From CAG-390 sp045633005 (GTDB taxonomy: Bacteria; Bacillota; Clostridia; Oscillospirales; CAG-272): a stretch of DNA of 33,918 nucleotides. The notes beneath the pieces were generated by a model, which saw only the letters and a list, made by a program, of their open reading frames with translations, was not told the DNA's origin and did not search any database. The stretch covers positions 1 through 33,918 of the forward strand of contig JAZQXT010000030.1 in assembly GCA_045633005.1 (NCBI GenBank). Reading direction: 5' to 3'. This document shows, piece by piece, positions 15,319 through 23,503 of the stretch. Every line of letters begins with the position of its first letter. The stretch's first letter is position 1. A program made the position numbers and the translations under genes.

Positions 15319-15789
15319 CTACGACTCATTCACGAGCTTTCCCGTTATGTGCTCGGGGGTCAGCTCGTAGCAAAGAGTTGCTTTTGCAAAGCTTGCGATC
15401 TCCTTTTCGATATAGTCGAGATCGTCCGTGAATTTAAGGCTAAGCTTGCGGCAGATATCGACCGTTTTATCAAAATCGTCTACAATCTTCATCCTGCCGA
15501 AAACGATAACGCTGCTTATATTGGGCGCCCATTCGCCGTCCTTGCGATAGCCGCCGTCGAAAACGCAAAAGCTCACCCTCTCGTCGCGGCTTATAGCATC
15601 GACCTTATGCCCCTTTTTGCCGCTGTGGAAATATATCTTTCCGTTATCGTACAGAAAATTCATCGGCATTCCGTATGGATAACCGCCGTCGCCAAGCACG
15701 GACAAAACGCCGCGCGGCTCGTTTTGGAGAATTTCTATACATTTTTCACGGCTCAACGCTTGCTTTTTTCTCGTTAATTCTCGGAACAT
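15319..15789 (-). CDS. Pyridoxamine 5'-phosphate oxidase-family FMN-binding protein
   Basis: 156 residues from ATG 15789, four bases after the stop of the upstream gene; an in-frame TTG at 15804 would add five residues. The sequence CIEILQNEPRGVLSVLGDGGYPYGMPMNF and then IYFHSGKKGHKVDAI is typical of small flavin-binding split-barrel proteins of the NimA/PPOX type. Relatives reduce nitro compounds or bind flavin or heme with unknown substrates. No strong ribosome site is visible, so translation probably depends on the aldo/keto reductase gene in front of it. The pair suggests linked redox functions, but the substrate cannot be deduced. Confidence 0.85.
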   Translation of the reverse strand: MFRELTRKKQALSREKCIEILQNEPRGVLSVLGDGGYPYGMPMNFLYDNGKIYFHSGKKGHKVDAISRDERVSFCVFDGGYRKDGEWAPNISSVIVFGRMKIVDDFDKTVDICRKLSLKFTDDLDYIEKEIASFAKATLCYELTPEHITGKLVNES

Positions 15790-15793
15790 AGCG

Positions 15794-16906
15794 TTATTTT
15801 TCAAACGTTTTTGCGGCGTAGCCGAGTAGGTCTCTTATCTCGATGTGCTGGGGACAGCTTGCCTCGCAAGCACCGCAATTTATACATTCGGACGCGGGGC
15901 GCGCGCCCGTTTTCTCTATCATTCTTGAGTAGCTTCTGGTCTTCAGTCGTCTTCTGTCGTTGATAAAGCCGAAAATTTCGGGAATTGCTATGCCCTGCGG
16001 ACACACCTCGGTGCAGTATCTGCAAGAGGTACAAGGGATAAGCTCCTGATTTTTCAGAATTTCCGTGACCCTTGCGACGGCTTTATGCTCCGCATCCGAA
16101 AGCGGCTGAAAATCCGCCATATAGCTTATGTTATCATTCATCATTGCCATATTGCCCATGCCCGAAAGCACCATAAAAACGCCCTCAAAGCTTGCGGCGT
16201 AGCGTATGGCGTAGCTTGCGGCAGAGCCGCCGCCGAGCGACGCAAGAACCCCCGCGGCTTCATCGGGAAGATCAGCAAGCGCGCCGCCACGCACGGGCTC
16301 CATAATGATAATGGGCTTACCGTGCTTACGGCAGACCTCGTAACAAAGCCTTCCCTGAACCTTATCGTGCTCGTAATCGTAGTAATTGAACTGTATCTGT
16401 ACCGCTTCGACCTCGGGATAAGCGGTCAGGATATCGTCAAGCACGTCGGCGGTATCGTGGAATGAGATAGCAAGATGCTTTATTCTTCCCTCCTCGCGCA
16501 GACGGATTGCCGTCTCGTAAGCGCGGCATTTTTTGTATTTTGCAAACAGGTCTCTGTTTTGCGTGTGCATAAGATAAAAATCGAAATACTCAACGCCGCA
16601 TATCTTGAGCTGTTCCTCAAAGAGAGGGATTATCTCCTCCTCGGAATTAAAGAAGTTGGGCGAGAGCTTGTTTGCAAGGACGTAAGCCTCGCGGGGATAA
16701 CGAGAGGTCAGGCATTTTCTGACTGCTATCTCGCTTTTTCCGTCTATGTATCCGTGCGCGGTATCAAAATAGTTGAATCCCGCTTCGATAAAGGTATCGA
16801 CCATATTCGACGTTTGCTCGTAGTCTACGTCGCCGTTTTTCATAGGAAGCCTCATACAACCGAAGCCAAAATTCTTTTTTACCTCTGCAAAAATCTTTTC
16901 TGCCAT
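15794..16906 (-). CDS. Aldo/keto reductase with C-terminal 4Fe-4S ferredoxin domain
   Basis: 370 residues. The N-terminal 280 or so form the aldo/keto reductase barrel: FGFGCMRLPMKNGDVDYEQ at the start, FDTAHGY with the catalytic Tyr, LANKL with Lys, and FYLMHTQNRD. The C-terminus carries two cysteine clusters of the bacterial ferredoxin type, CTSCRYCTEVCP and CINCGACEASCP, for two iron-sulfur clusters. This fused family is common in anaerobes; its substrates are mostly unknown. Start ATG 16906 follows AAGGAG. It is first in a two-gene operon with the PPOX-family gene and is divergent from the MBL-fold gene. Confidence 0.92.
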   Translation of the reverse strand: MAEKIFAEVKKNFGFGCMRLPMKNGDVDYEQTSNMVDTFIEAGFNYFDTAHGYIDGKSEIAVRKCLTSRYPREAYVLANKLSPNFFNSEEEIIPLFEEQLKICGVEYFDFYLMHTQNRDLFAKYKKCRAYETAIRLREEGRIKHLAISFHDTADVLDDILTAYPEVEAVQIQFNYYDYEHDKVQGRLCYEVCRKHGKPIIIMEPVRGGALADLPDEAAGVLASLGGGSAASYAIRYAASFEGVFMVLSGMGNMAMMNDNISYMADFQPLSDAEHKAVARVTEILKNQELIPCTSCRYCTEVCPQGIAIPEIFGFINDRRRLKTRSYSRMIEKTGARPASECINCGACEASCPQHIEIRDLLGYAAKTFEK

Positions 16907-16963
16907 ACTATTTCTCCTTGTATTTAGAGTAAAAGGCTTTCGCCGCAGTAGTCACTTTTCTAA

Positions 16964-16992
16964 ATTATATCATAATTTTTTTAATATATCAA
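16964..16992 (-). promoter_or_regulatory. Promoter of the aldo/keto reductase operon
   Basis: Minus strand: TTGATA (16992-16987), 17-base spacer, TATAAT (16969-16964). It is back to back with the plus-strand promoter at 17003-17031; the two -35 boxes are 10 bases apart. Confidence 0.8.
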
Positions 16993-17002
16993 GCATTATG
17001 GT

Positions 17003-17031
17003 TTGACTTTTGAATTTATTTGTGATATTAT
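17003..17031 (+). promoter_or_regulatory. Promoter of the MBL-fold hydrolase gene
   Basis: TTGACT (17003-17008), 17-base spacer, TATTAT (17026-17031), with TGA before the -10. Confidence 0.78.
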
Positions 17032-17065
17032 ATTTTTATAAGACTTATTCAAAGGATGGTGGGCA

Positions 17066-17860
17066 ATGCGTATCAGAGTTCTTGCGGAAAACACCGCAAA
17101 AGACGGATTTCTTTGCGAGCACGGACTCAGCCTATACGTAGAGACCGACGCAGGGCGGAAGATCCTTTTCGATATGGGGCAAAGTGACTTGTTTGCCGCC
17201 AACGCCGAGGAGCTGTTCGTAAACCTTGCATCCGTAGACACCGCCGTGCTTTCGCACGGTCATTACGACCACGGCGGCGGTATTGCGCGGTTTTTACTTG
17301 ATAACAAGACATCTCCCGTTTATATGAGCGCGTTGGCATTCGGCGAGCATTACAACGCAAGCGACAAATATATTGGGCTTGATGCCGCGCTTTCGTGTGA
17401 AAAAAGGATCGTTTTTACGGACACCGACATCTCTCTCGGTGACGGAATTTCCCTACTCCAAGGCAAAGCTCGCACGCCCTCGGAGCGCATTGATCCGTTT
17501 GGACTTAAAATTAAAAGAAACGGCGCGTTGCAGGACGAGGATTTCTTACACGAGCAATATATGCTTATCGAGGAAAACGGAAAGAAGATCCTTTTCAGCG
17601 GTTGCTCGCACAGAGGGCTTTTTAATATTCTTGATTGGTTTTCACCCGATATTTTCATCGGCGGATTTCATTTCACTAAAATCGACGCAGACACGCCCGA
17701 AGGTCGCACACGCCTTGAGTCCTGTGCAAAAAGGCTTTTGGCTCTTCCCTGCACCTACTACACCTGTCATTGTACGGGAGTCAGCCAATACGAGCTTTTG
17801 CGCGAAATTATGAAAGACAGAATAAACTATATTTCCGCGGGTGCGGAATTGCAAATATAA
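17066..17860 (+). CDS. MBL-fold metallohydrolase
   Basis: 264 residues of the metallo-beta-lactamase fold. The first metal motif is SHGHYDHGGG (His64, His66, Asp68, His69); further metal positions are likely in GCSHRGLFN and GGFHF, and the C-terminal YYTCHCTG. This arrangement matches the COG1237 group, which includes methanopterin-related ribofuranosylaminobenzene-phosphate synthase homologs, but most bacterial members have no known substrate. It is soluble and cytoplasmic. The start ATG 17066 is preceded by AAAGGATGGTGGG. The serine-hydrolase gene follows after 10 bases, so the two probably form an operon. Confidence 0.88.
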   Translation: MRIRVLAENTAKDGFLCEHGLSLYVETDAGRKILFDMGQSDLFAANAEELFVNLASVDTAVLSHGHYDHGGGIARFLLDNKTSPVYMSALAFGEHYNASDKYIGLDAALSCEKRIVFTDTDISLGDGISLLQGKARTPSERIDPFGLKIKRNGALQDEDFLHEQYMLIEENGKKILFSGCSHRGLFNILDWFSPDIFIGGFHFTKIDADTPEGRTRLESCAKRLLALPCTYYTCHCTGVSQYELLREIMKDRINYISAGAELQI

Positions 17861-17870
17861 GGAGGACAAA

Positions 17871-18722
17871 ATGCAAAACTTTTTAGAGGAATTTTACAAC
17901 TTTGCCAAGGAAAACAACATCAACGTTTACCGCTGTGCCGCAGTAAAGGGCGACGGCGAGCCCGAGGCTATCAAGATCAACGGCGGAAACCCCTGCCAGA
18001 ACTCTTATTCTGCCGCAAAGGCGTTCGTAGTTACCGCCATCGGTCTGCTTTATGACGAGGGCGTGCTTAAAACCGACGAGTATATTTGCGATATTCTTGC
18101 CGAATACTGCCCCGAAAATATGTCTCCCCTTTGGAGAAAAATAACCGTTGATATGGCGCTCCGCCATCATCTCGGACTCCCCGGAGGCTTCCTTGACATC
18201 GACACGCACGATGCGAACACGTTTGGATTTGATTATCTCGGTCACGCGCTTTCCTATCCCATCAAGGAGCCCGATGAATTCGTATACACCGACGCCGCGT
18301 TCTACATTCTCGGCAGAGTTGCCGCCGCCAAGGCAGGAAAGCCCCTTATGGCTTACCTTTGGGAAAAGCTCTTCTTCCCGCTTGAGTGCCGCGAGGTAGC
18401 GTGGAGCTGCTGTCCTCAGGGCTACATAATGGGTGCGACGGGACTTTACATCCGCACCATTGATATGGTCAAGCTCGGTGCCGTTTACCTTAACAACGGT
18501 ACGTACAAGGGCAAGAGAATTCTCTCTGAGGAGTGGGTAAAGATAGTACGCGAGCGTCCTTATCTGCGCCCCATCAGCGAGAACAACACCGCATACGGTC
18601 ACGGCGGAATGAGAGGTCAGAAGCTTATAATCATTCCCGAATCCAACTGCGCAGTTGCTTGGCACGGCTGGCTCTCCGACGGACTTACCGATTTCGTTCT
18701 TGACTATTTCAAGAATCATTGA
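17871..18722 (+). CDS. Beta-lactamase-family serine hydrolase
   Basis: 283 residues from ATG 17871; GGAGG is at 17861-17865. It is of the class C beta-lactamase/esterase type (Pfam Beta-lactamase, AmpC/EstB-like). The nucleophile motif SxxK is seen as Ser47-Ala-Ala-Lys50; the second motif is YTD (Tyr139), with Asp instead of the usual Asn; the third is HGG in AYGHGGMRG. No signal peptide is present, so it acts in the cytoplasm, which argues against antibiotic resistance and for an esterase or peptidase role. It is short for the family (usually 350 or more). The stop codon overlaps the -35 of rnpB. Confidence 0.85.
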   Translation: MQNFLEEFYNFAKENNINVYRCAAVKGDGEPEAIKINGGNPCQNSYSAAKAFVVTAIGLLYDEGVLKTDEYICDILAEYCPENMSPLWRKITVDMALRHHLGLPGGFLDIDTHDANTFGFDYLGHALSYPIKEPDEFVYTDAAFYILGRVAAAKAGKPLMAYLWEKLFFPLECREVAWSCCPQGYIMGATGLYIRTIDMVKLGAVYLNNGTYKGKRILSEEWVKIVRERPYLRPISENNTAYGHGGMRGQKLIIIPESNCAVAWHGWLSDGLTDFVLDYFKNH

Positions 18723-18747
18723 CTTTTTAATTAACTTGTGATATAAT
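18719..18747 (+). promoter_or_regulatory. Promoter of rnpB
   Basis: TTGACT (18719-18724), 17-base spacer, TATAAT (18742-18747). The -35 box contains the TGA stop codon of the upstream gene. Confidence 0.88.
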
Positions 18748-18752
18748 AATAA

Positions 18753-19108
18753 GGCAAGTTAGCTGAACGGCCGCGCGGTATTGCGCCGAAAGGTATTACC
18801 GTGAGGAAAGTCCGGGCTTCACAGGGCAGGATAGCTGATAACGTCAGCCGCAGGCAACTGCCGGGAAAGTGCAACAGAAATAAACCGCCCCTTTGGGGGT
18901 AAGGATGGAAAGGCGAGGTAAGAGCTCACCCGTTCCTATGGTAACATAGGTCCGCTGTAAACCCTATCCGAAGCAACACCGTATGGAGATCGTTTGCCCG
19001 ACGCATATCTCCGGGTGGCACGGGGCGAAAGCCTCGGAGCGTTACGGCGACGTAGCGCAAAGACAGATGGCCGTTCTCGACAGAACCCGGCTTATAGGCA
19101 AGCTTGCA
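18753..19108 (+). ncRNA. rnpB: RNase P RNA
   Basis: The catalytic RNA that removes 5' leaders from pre-tRNAs. The universally conserved blocks are present in order: GAGGAAAGTCCGGGC near the 5' side (18801-18815), CAGGGCAGGATAGCTG, GGGAAAGTGCAACAGAAA, AAGGATGGAAAGGCG, GTAAGAGCTCACC, and ACAGAACCCGGCTTATAGGC near the 3' end. GCAAGTT at about 18754 pairs with AAGCTTGC at 19100-19107 (helix P1), which sets the ends. The layout resembles class A rather than the Bacillus class B. Ends are estimated from the promoter and the terminator. Confidence 0.95.
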
Positions 19109-19140
19109 AAAAAGGTGTTTCCAAACGGAAACACCTTTTT
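19109..19140 (+). terminator. Terminator of rnpB
   Basis: A 14-bp perfect stem (19109-19122 with 19127-19140), loop AAAC, with the T-run included in the 3' arm. Confidence 0.93.
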
Positions 19141-19159
19141 AATGATATCATCTTCATTA

Positions 19160-19759
19160 TTATCTGTCGCGCTTCTTTTTTTCTCTCTTTATCTCTGCCT
19201 CCTCGGGCGTTTCGGAGATAAGCAGCTTTGTTAAATGGTAGTTCTTCATTCCGAAGAAATACGAGAGCGTGCAGATCAAAACCGCGGGAAGCGGAATCAG
19301 GAAATAAACGAAAAAGTATGAGTTCAGCGGTGCGCCGCCGACGTCGATGGCAAGAAGCCCCGAGTACATTCCCTGAACGAAAATGGAGATAGAGCTTGAC
19401 ACGCCGCCGATCTTCGATATCACGCCGCCGTCGGCAAACAGTAAGCCTATGCTGACGAGAATGGCAAGGATGAAGTTCGGAACGTTGGCTAAAAGCCCCA
19501 TATACAATCCGTTAAGATAATTCTTGGGGAGTCTGCCGCCGTCAACGACTATCTTGTCCTTTGCACCGACCTCCCAGAGTGCCGCGTAAAGCAAAAAGAG
19601 GTAAAAGATTATAGCGCCGACGCTCGTTACGTACATAAGCGTGCTATTCTCCGCCTTTCCGCAGGCGAGCGCAAGCACGAGTCCGAAAATGGATATTGCA
19701 AACTGATTAACGAAAAGCTTGATTATTGAATAGGAATATCTCTTCCAAAACGATTTCAT
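19160..19759 (-). CDS. Multi-pass membrane protein, function unknown
   Basis: 199 residues from ATG 19759, which has a GGGGG-type ribosome site just upstream; an in-frame start 20 codons earlier would lie over the promoter. Four or five hydrophobic segments are seen (about 15-35, 45-65, 90-110, 125-145 and 155-178), followed by a basic tail ending EAEIKREKKKRDR. I do not recognise the family. It converges on rnpB, whose terminator ends 19 bases from this gene's stop, and is divergent from the recombinase gene. Confidence 0.8.
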   Translation of the reverse strand: MKSFWKRYSYSIIKLFVNQFAISIFGLVLALACGKAENSTLMYVTSVGAIIFYLFLLYAALWEVGAKDKIVVDGGRLPKNYLNGLYMGLLANVPNFILAILVSIGLLFADGGVISKIGGVSSSISIFVQGMYSGLLAIDVGGAPLNSYFFVYFLIPLPAVLICTLSYFFGMKNYHLTKLLISETPEEAEIKREKKKRDR

Positions 19760-19791
19760 AAGTTCCCCCTTGGGCGTAAATAACAAGTTTA

Positions 19792-19819
19792 TTATAGCTT
19801 TACATTTACTAAAATTCAA
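19792..19819 (-). promoter_or_regulatory. Promoter of the unknown membrane protein gene
   Basis: Minus strand: TTGAAT (19819-19814), 16-base spacer, TATAAT (19797-19792). This places the start codon at 19759. Confidence 0.72.
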
Positions 19820-19904
19820 TAGAAAAACAAAAAGTTTACACTTTATCCACTAAAAATGTCAAAAATGTTGTATAATATTCTCGTACAAGGTATGGAGGAA
19901 TAAT

Positions 19905-21002
19905 ATGGGAAGTCAATATAATCCTGAAGAATATTCGCCCATTTTGCGCGAATTTGCGGGCTATAAGCTGGTCATACAAGCCTGCTCTCCCCGCACGGTA
20001 AGCGAATATATGCTTGACCTTAGGGCGTTCTTCAAATATATAATTTCAAAGAAAAACAAAATTCCATACGGCACTCCCGCATACGAGGATATTTCCATAA
20101 AGGACGTAGACCTTGCGCTGATATCGTCCGTTGCGACCTCGGATATTTACGATTTTTTACTGTTTTGCGAAAAGGAGTTCGGGAACGCCTCGGCGGCAAG
20201 AGCGCGAAAGCTGTCTGCGATAAAGGGGCTTTATAAATACCTCGTTACGAAGCGCGGGCTTATCGAAAGCAACCCGTCCGTCAATATAGAAACGCCCAAA
20301 AAGCGTAAATCCCTGCCAAAGCACTTGACGTTTGATGAATCCTTGCTTTTACTCAATACCGTAGGCAGAGACACGGAATGCAAGCCCGAAATGAGACTGC
20401 GCAATTACACGATGATAACGCTTTTCCTCAACTGCGGAATGCGTCTGTCGGAGCTTGTCGGCATAAATATCGGTGATATTGACAAGCAGCTTCGCTCCGT
20501 GCGCGTGGTCGGTAAGGGCGATAAGGAAAGGATAATTTATCTGAACGACGCCTGCAAGGCAGTGCTCTCCGAATATATCCCCGTAAGAACTGCTCCCGAC
20601 AAAAAGCACATACCTACGAAGGCTCTCTTTTTGTCAACGAGAAGTACGCGAATCAGCAACAGAGCCGTTCAATGGACGGTTGAAAAATATCTTAAAGCCG
20701 CAGGGCTTGAATACCGCCATTTCTCCGTACATAAATTAAGACACACGGCGGCAACGCTTATGTATCAATCGGGAGGCGTTGACGTGCGCGTGCTGAAGGA
20801 AATACTCGGTCACGAGCAGTTAAACACCACGCAGATATACACCCACGTTGCTAACTCCGATATCGAGAGGGCGATGACAATGTCGCCGCTTGCAAACATT
20901 TCTCCCAACGATATGATAAAATCCGCGCCTTTCGACTCGATAACGGGCGAGGACGCAAGCGTCGGCAGAGACGACGTTGAGGATTACGACGACGAGGATT
21001 GA
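19905..21002 (+). CDS. Tyrosine recombinase, Xer-like
   Basis: 365 residues. An N-terminal SAM-like DNA-binding domain (about 10-125) is followed by the catalytic domain with all expected residues: Arg180 (CGMRLSEL), Lys204 (GKGDKER), His276 and Arg279 (HKLRH), His303 (LGHEQL) and Tyr312 (IYTHV). Xer enzymes resolve chromosome dimers at dif; Clostridia often carry several. The protein is longer than XerC/XerD (about 300) because of a long N-terminal loop and a C-terminal tail rich in Asp/Glu (VEDYDDED). No phage or transposon genes are near it, so a housekeeping role is more likely than an integrase. RBS GGAGG (19894-19898) precedes ATG 19905; a TATAAT lies at 19871-19876 without a clear -35. 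Confidence 0.9.
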   Translation: MGSQYNPEEYSPILREFAGYKLVIQACSPRTVSEYMLDLRAFFKYIISKKNKIPYGTPAYEDISIKDVDLALISSVATSDIYDFLLFCEKEFGNASAARARKLSAIKGLYKYLVTKRGLIESNPSVNIETPKKRKSLPKHLTFDESLLLLNTVGRDTECKPEMRLRNYTMITLFLNCGMRLSELVGINIGDIDKQLRSVRVVGKGDKERIIYLNDACKAVLSEYIPVRTAPDKKHIPTKALFLSTRSTRISNRAVQWTVEKYLKAAGLEYRHFSVHKLRHTAATLMYQSGGVDVRVLKEILGHEQLNTTQIYTHVANSDIERAMTMSPLANISPNDMIKSAPFDSITGEDASVGRDDVEDYDDED

Positions 21003-21027
21003 ACTTCGTCAAATTATATGCTATAAT
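20999..21027 (+). promoter_or_regulatory. Promoter of the MutS-like gene
   Basis: TTGAAC (20999-21004), 17-base spacer, TATAAT (21022-21027). The -35 overlaps the TGA stop of the recombinase gene. A second TATAAT lies at 21032-21037. Confidence 0.78.
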
Positions 21028-21059
21028 GTACTATAATCATTGAAAGGACGTACAAAATT

Positions 21060-22661
21060 TTGGATCTTACTAATTTTTCTTTGATATACCCTGATGCAAG
21101 TAAATATCAGGAAAGCCTTACGGGTGCGAAGCGCCCCAATATCTCGATGTTTGCGCTTGAGGAAATGGGTTTTCTTGAGGTTTTCGATCTTAAAAACAGT
21201 ACTCTTTCCGATTTTTTCACAAAAGACACCGAGGTTTTGGCTTACAGAAACGAGGTCTTTTCAGATCTTCTTGAAAATCCCTCTCTCGTAAAGACCTTTA
21301 ATTCTCTGCTCCCCATTCTTTCCGATATTATGGAGCTTCGCCGCCTTGAAGCTGACAGCGGAGATGCTAACGATTATCTGTCAAGCATCACCGAGATCGA
21401 GCTTTACATCTCCTGCATCGACACGCTCGACGACGGTCTTAATGCAGTAAAGGACAACGTGAAGGGCATTGCCTTCAAAACGCTTTGTGAGCGCATAAGT
21501 GAGCTTGCCGACAGCGAATATTACAGCGAGCTTAACGAGCGTCTGTGCGAGCTTACGAGCCGTGTGCGTGACATCAAAAGCGTGACCGTCGGCGTAAATC
21601 TTGATGCACAGCTCCGTCCGCAGAGCGCGGGCGTGCTTTCCATCAACCCCGATGCTTTCCGTTCGGGCGATGTGCTTGAAAAGATATTAAGGCTCAATTT
21701 CAAGGACGATCAATACACCTGCATTGCAAATCTCGTTCCCTTTGATAAAAAGCAGACGGAAACGCAAAAAACGGCTCTCGCGCTTGCGTTTAATTCCGCG
21801 ATCAACGACGTTTACAAATCCTCTCTGCGCTCTTGGAAAAAGATAGTTCAGCAGTACGTTCTTGAAAACACTGATTTTCTGCTGAATCTTATGCCCGAGA
21901 TAGAATTTCTTGTAAAGGGGACTCGCCTGCTTTCGCGCCTTCGCGAGCGCGGTTGCGCTCTTTGTGCGCCGACTATCGCACCTTATTCCGCCAACGCCTT
22001 TACGGCAAAGGGGCTTTATAACCCCACGGTAGCACTTAAGGTTGAGGACGAGATAGTTACGAATGATCTTGTATTTGACGAAAAAGCAAAGATATACGTG
22101 CTTTCGGGCCCCAACCGCGGCGGAAAATCGGTCATTACCTGCGCACTTGGAATTGCTCAAGCTATGTTCCAGCTCGGTCTGTTCCTCCCCGCTGATGAGG
22201 TAACGATATCCACGGTCGACGCGATATTCACGCACTTCCCCACGGGTGCTGACGATACCATCGACAAGGGTAGACTTGGCGAGGAATGCGCAAGACTCGG
22301 CGAAATATTTGAGGCTGTTACGGAAAACTCCCTTGTGCTTCTTGACGAATCTCTGTCCTCTACGGGCTCATACGAGGCGTCATATATCGGCGCTGAGGTG
22401 CTTGCGGGCTTTTCAAGCGTCGGTTGCCGCGTGCTTTTCTCCACTCACCTGCACGAACTTACCGCTATGATCGACGACATAAACGAAAAAACCGCAAAAA
22501 GCGGCGGCGCACCGATAGATACTCTCGTTGCGGGTATGGAATCGGGCAAGCGTTCCTTTAAGATATACCGCGCAAAGCCCGACGGCAAGAGCTACGCGCG
22601 CGATATAGCCAACAAATACGGTCTATCTTACGACTCTATCATAAAGAAAATCAAAAAATAA
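21060..22661 (+). CDS. MutS-family ATPase lacking mismatch-recognition domains
   Basis: 533 residues from TTG 21060 (GAAAGGA upstream). The C-terminal third is the MutS ATPase: Walker A GPNRGGKS (350-357), Walker B LVLLDES (425-431), STHLHE (461-466). The N-terminal 330 residues are helical and resemble a MutS core/lever domain; there is no mismatch-binding N-terminal domain and no C-terminal Smr nuclease as in MutS2. It belongs to the group of MutS-like ATPases of unknown role found in Firmicutes. It has its own promoter and is followed three bases after its stop by the SDR gene. A role on DNA ends or branched DNA is possible but not shown. Confidence 0.88.
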   Translation: MDLTNFSLIYPDASKYQESLTGAKRPNISMFALEEMGFLEVFDLKNSTLSDFFTKDTEVLAYRNEVFSDLLENPSLVKTFNSLLPILSDIMELRRLEADSGDANDYLSSITEIELYISCIDTLDDGLNAVKDNVKGIAFKTLCERISELADSEYYSELNERLCELTSRVRDIKSVTVGVNLDAQLRPQSAGVLSINPDAFRSGDVLEKILRLNFKDDQYTCIANLVPFDKKQTETQKTALALAFNSAINDVYKSSLRSWKKIVQQYVLENTDFLLNLMPEIEFLVKGTRLLSRLRERGCALCAPTIAPYSANAFTAKGLYNPTVALKVEDEIVTNDLVFDEKAKIYVLSGPNRGGKSVITCALGIAQAMFQLGLFLPADEVTISTVDAIFTHFPTGADDTIDKGRLGEECARLGEIFEAVTENSLVLLDESLSSTGSYEASYIGAEVLAGFSSVGCRVLFSTHLHELTAMIDDINEKTAKSGGAPIDTLVAGMESGKRSFKIYRAKPDGKSYARDIANKYGLSYDSIIKKIKK

Positions 22662-22664
22662 GCT

Positions 22665-23384
22665 ATGGATAAAAAGATTATAATTACGGGCGGCTCGCGC
22701 GGCATCGGCGCGGCGTGTGTACGCGCGTTTTGCGATAACGGCGACAAGGTGTTCTTCGTTTACGGCTCAAATACCGCCGCCGCGCAAAGCGTAGCGGATG
22801 AAACGGGGGCTGTTCCCTATCAGGCTGATCTTGCCGATATCAGTAAGGCGCGAGAGGCTATAAAAGCGGGCATCAACGCACTTGGCGGAATTGACGTGCT
22901 TGTTAACTGCGCGGGAATTTCGCAAATAGAGCTGTTCACCGAGCTTACCGACGAAGATTGGCAAAGAATGATCTCGGTAAATCTTTCCGCCGTATTTGCC
23001 ACCTCGCAAGAGGCTCTGCGCGAAATGGTAAAACAGCATTCGGGAAAAATAATAAACGTAGGCTCGATCTGGGGCGCGCGCGGCGCGGCTTGCGAGGCGC
23101 ACTATTCCGCGACCAAGTCGGGACTTCGCGGACTTACATCGTCGCTTGCAAAGGAATTCGGCCCCTCGGGAATTACGGTAAACCTCGTCGAGCCCGGCGT
23201 TATCGACACGAATATGAACGGCGAGCTTGACAAAGAAACCTTCGATTACCTAATCGACCGCACTCCGCTTTGCCGCATCGGCAAGCCTTCTGAAATCGCA
23301 AACGTAGTTACGTTTTTGGCGTCGGAAAAGGCTGATTTCATCACGGGCGCATTTATACCCGTCGACGGCGGATTTCCTGCTTAA
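22665..23384 (+). CDS. Short-chain dehydrogenase/reductase, FabG-like
   Basis: 239 residues of a classical SDR: NAD(P)-binding TGGSRGIG (8-15), NCAG (81-84), catalytic Ser134, Tyr147 and Lys151 (YSATK), and the C-terminal ITGAFIPVDGGF. The best match by eye is 3-oxoacyl-ACP reductase (FabG), but it sits outside a fatty-acid cluster, so another keto substrate is possible. It begins three bases after the MutS-like stop, without a good ribosome site of its own, and is probably translated by coupling. A strong hairpin terminator follows at 23441. Confidence 0.88.
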   Translation: MDKKIIITGGSRGIGAACVRAFCDNGDKVFFVYGSNTAAAQSVADETGAVPYQADLADISKAREAIKAGINALGGIDVLVNCAGISQIELFTELTDEDWQRMISVNLSAVFATSQEALREMVKQHSGKIINVGSIWGARGAACEAHYSATKSGLRGLTSSLAKEFGPSGITVNLVEPGVIDTNMNGELDKETFDYLIDRTPLCRIGKPSEIANVVTFLASEKADFITGAFIPVDGGFPA

Positions 23385-23440
23385 AACAAAAGGTTCGATT
23401 CATAGCATTAACGAATTGTGAACGCTATATACAACCATAA

Positions 23441-23483
23441 CAAAAAACCAAGGTCAAATCAAATGATTGATCTTGGTTTTTTG
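23441..23483. terminator. Bidirectional terminator after the SDR gene
   Basis: A 12-bp A/T-edged stem (23441-23452 with 23472-23483) extended by a second partly paired helix of about 7 bp, loop AAAT. It has A-runs on the left and T-runs on the right. Confidence 0.85.
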
Positions 23484-23503
23484 TTGTTTTGCTATAATGA
23501 ATT

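Noticed and set aside
17871..18722. Beta-lactam resistance enzyme
   Set aside because: There is no signal peptide, the protein is short, and the second motif is YTD rather than YxN, so a cytoplasmic esterase or peptidase is more likely.
19905..21002. Integrase of a prophage or mobile element, or a phase-variation invertase
   Set aside because: No phage, conjugation or transposase genes, no tRNA target and no inverted repeats around a promoter were found nearby; the neighbours are housekeeping-like.
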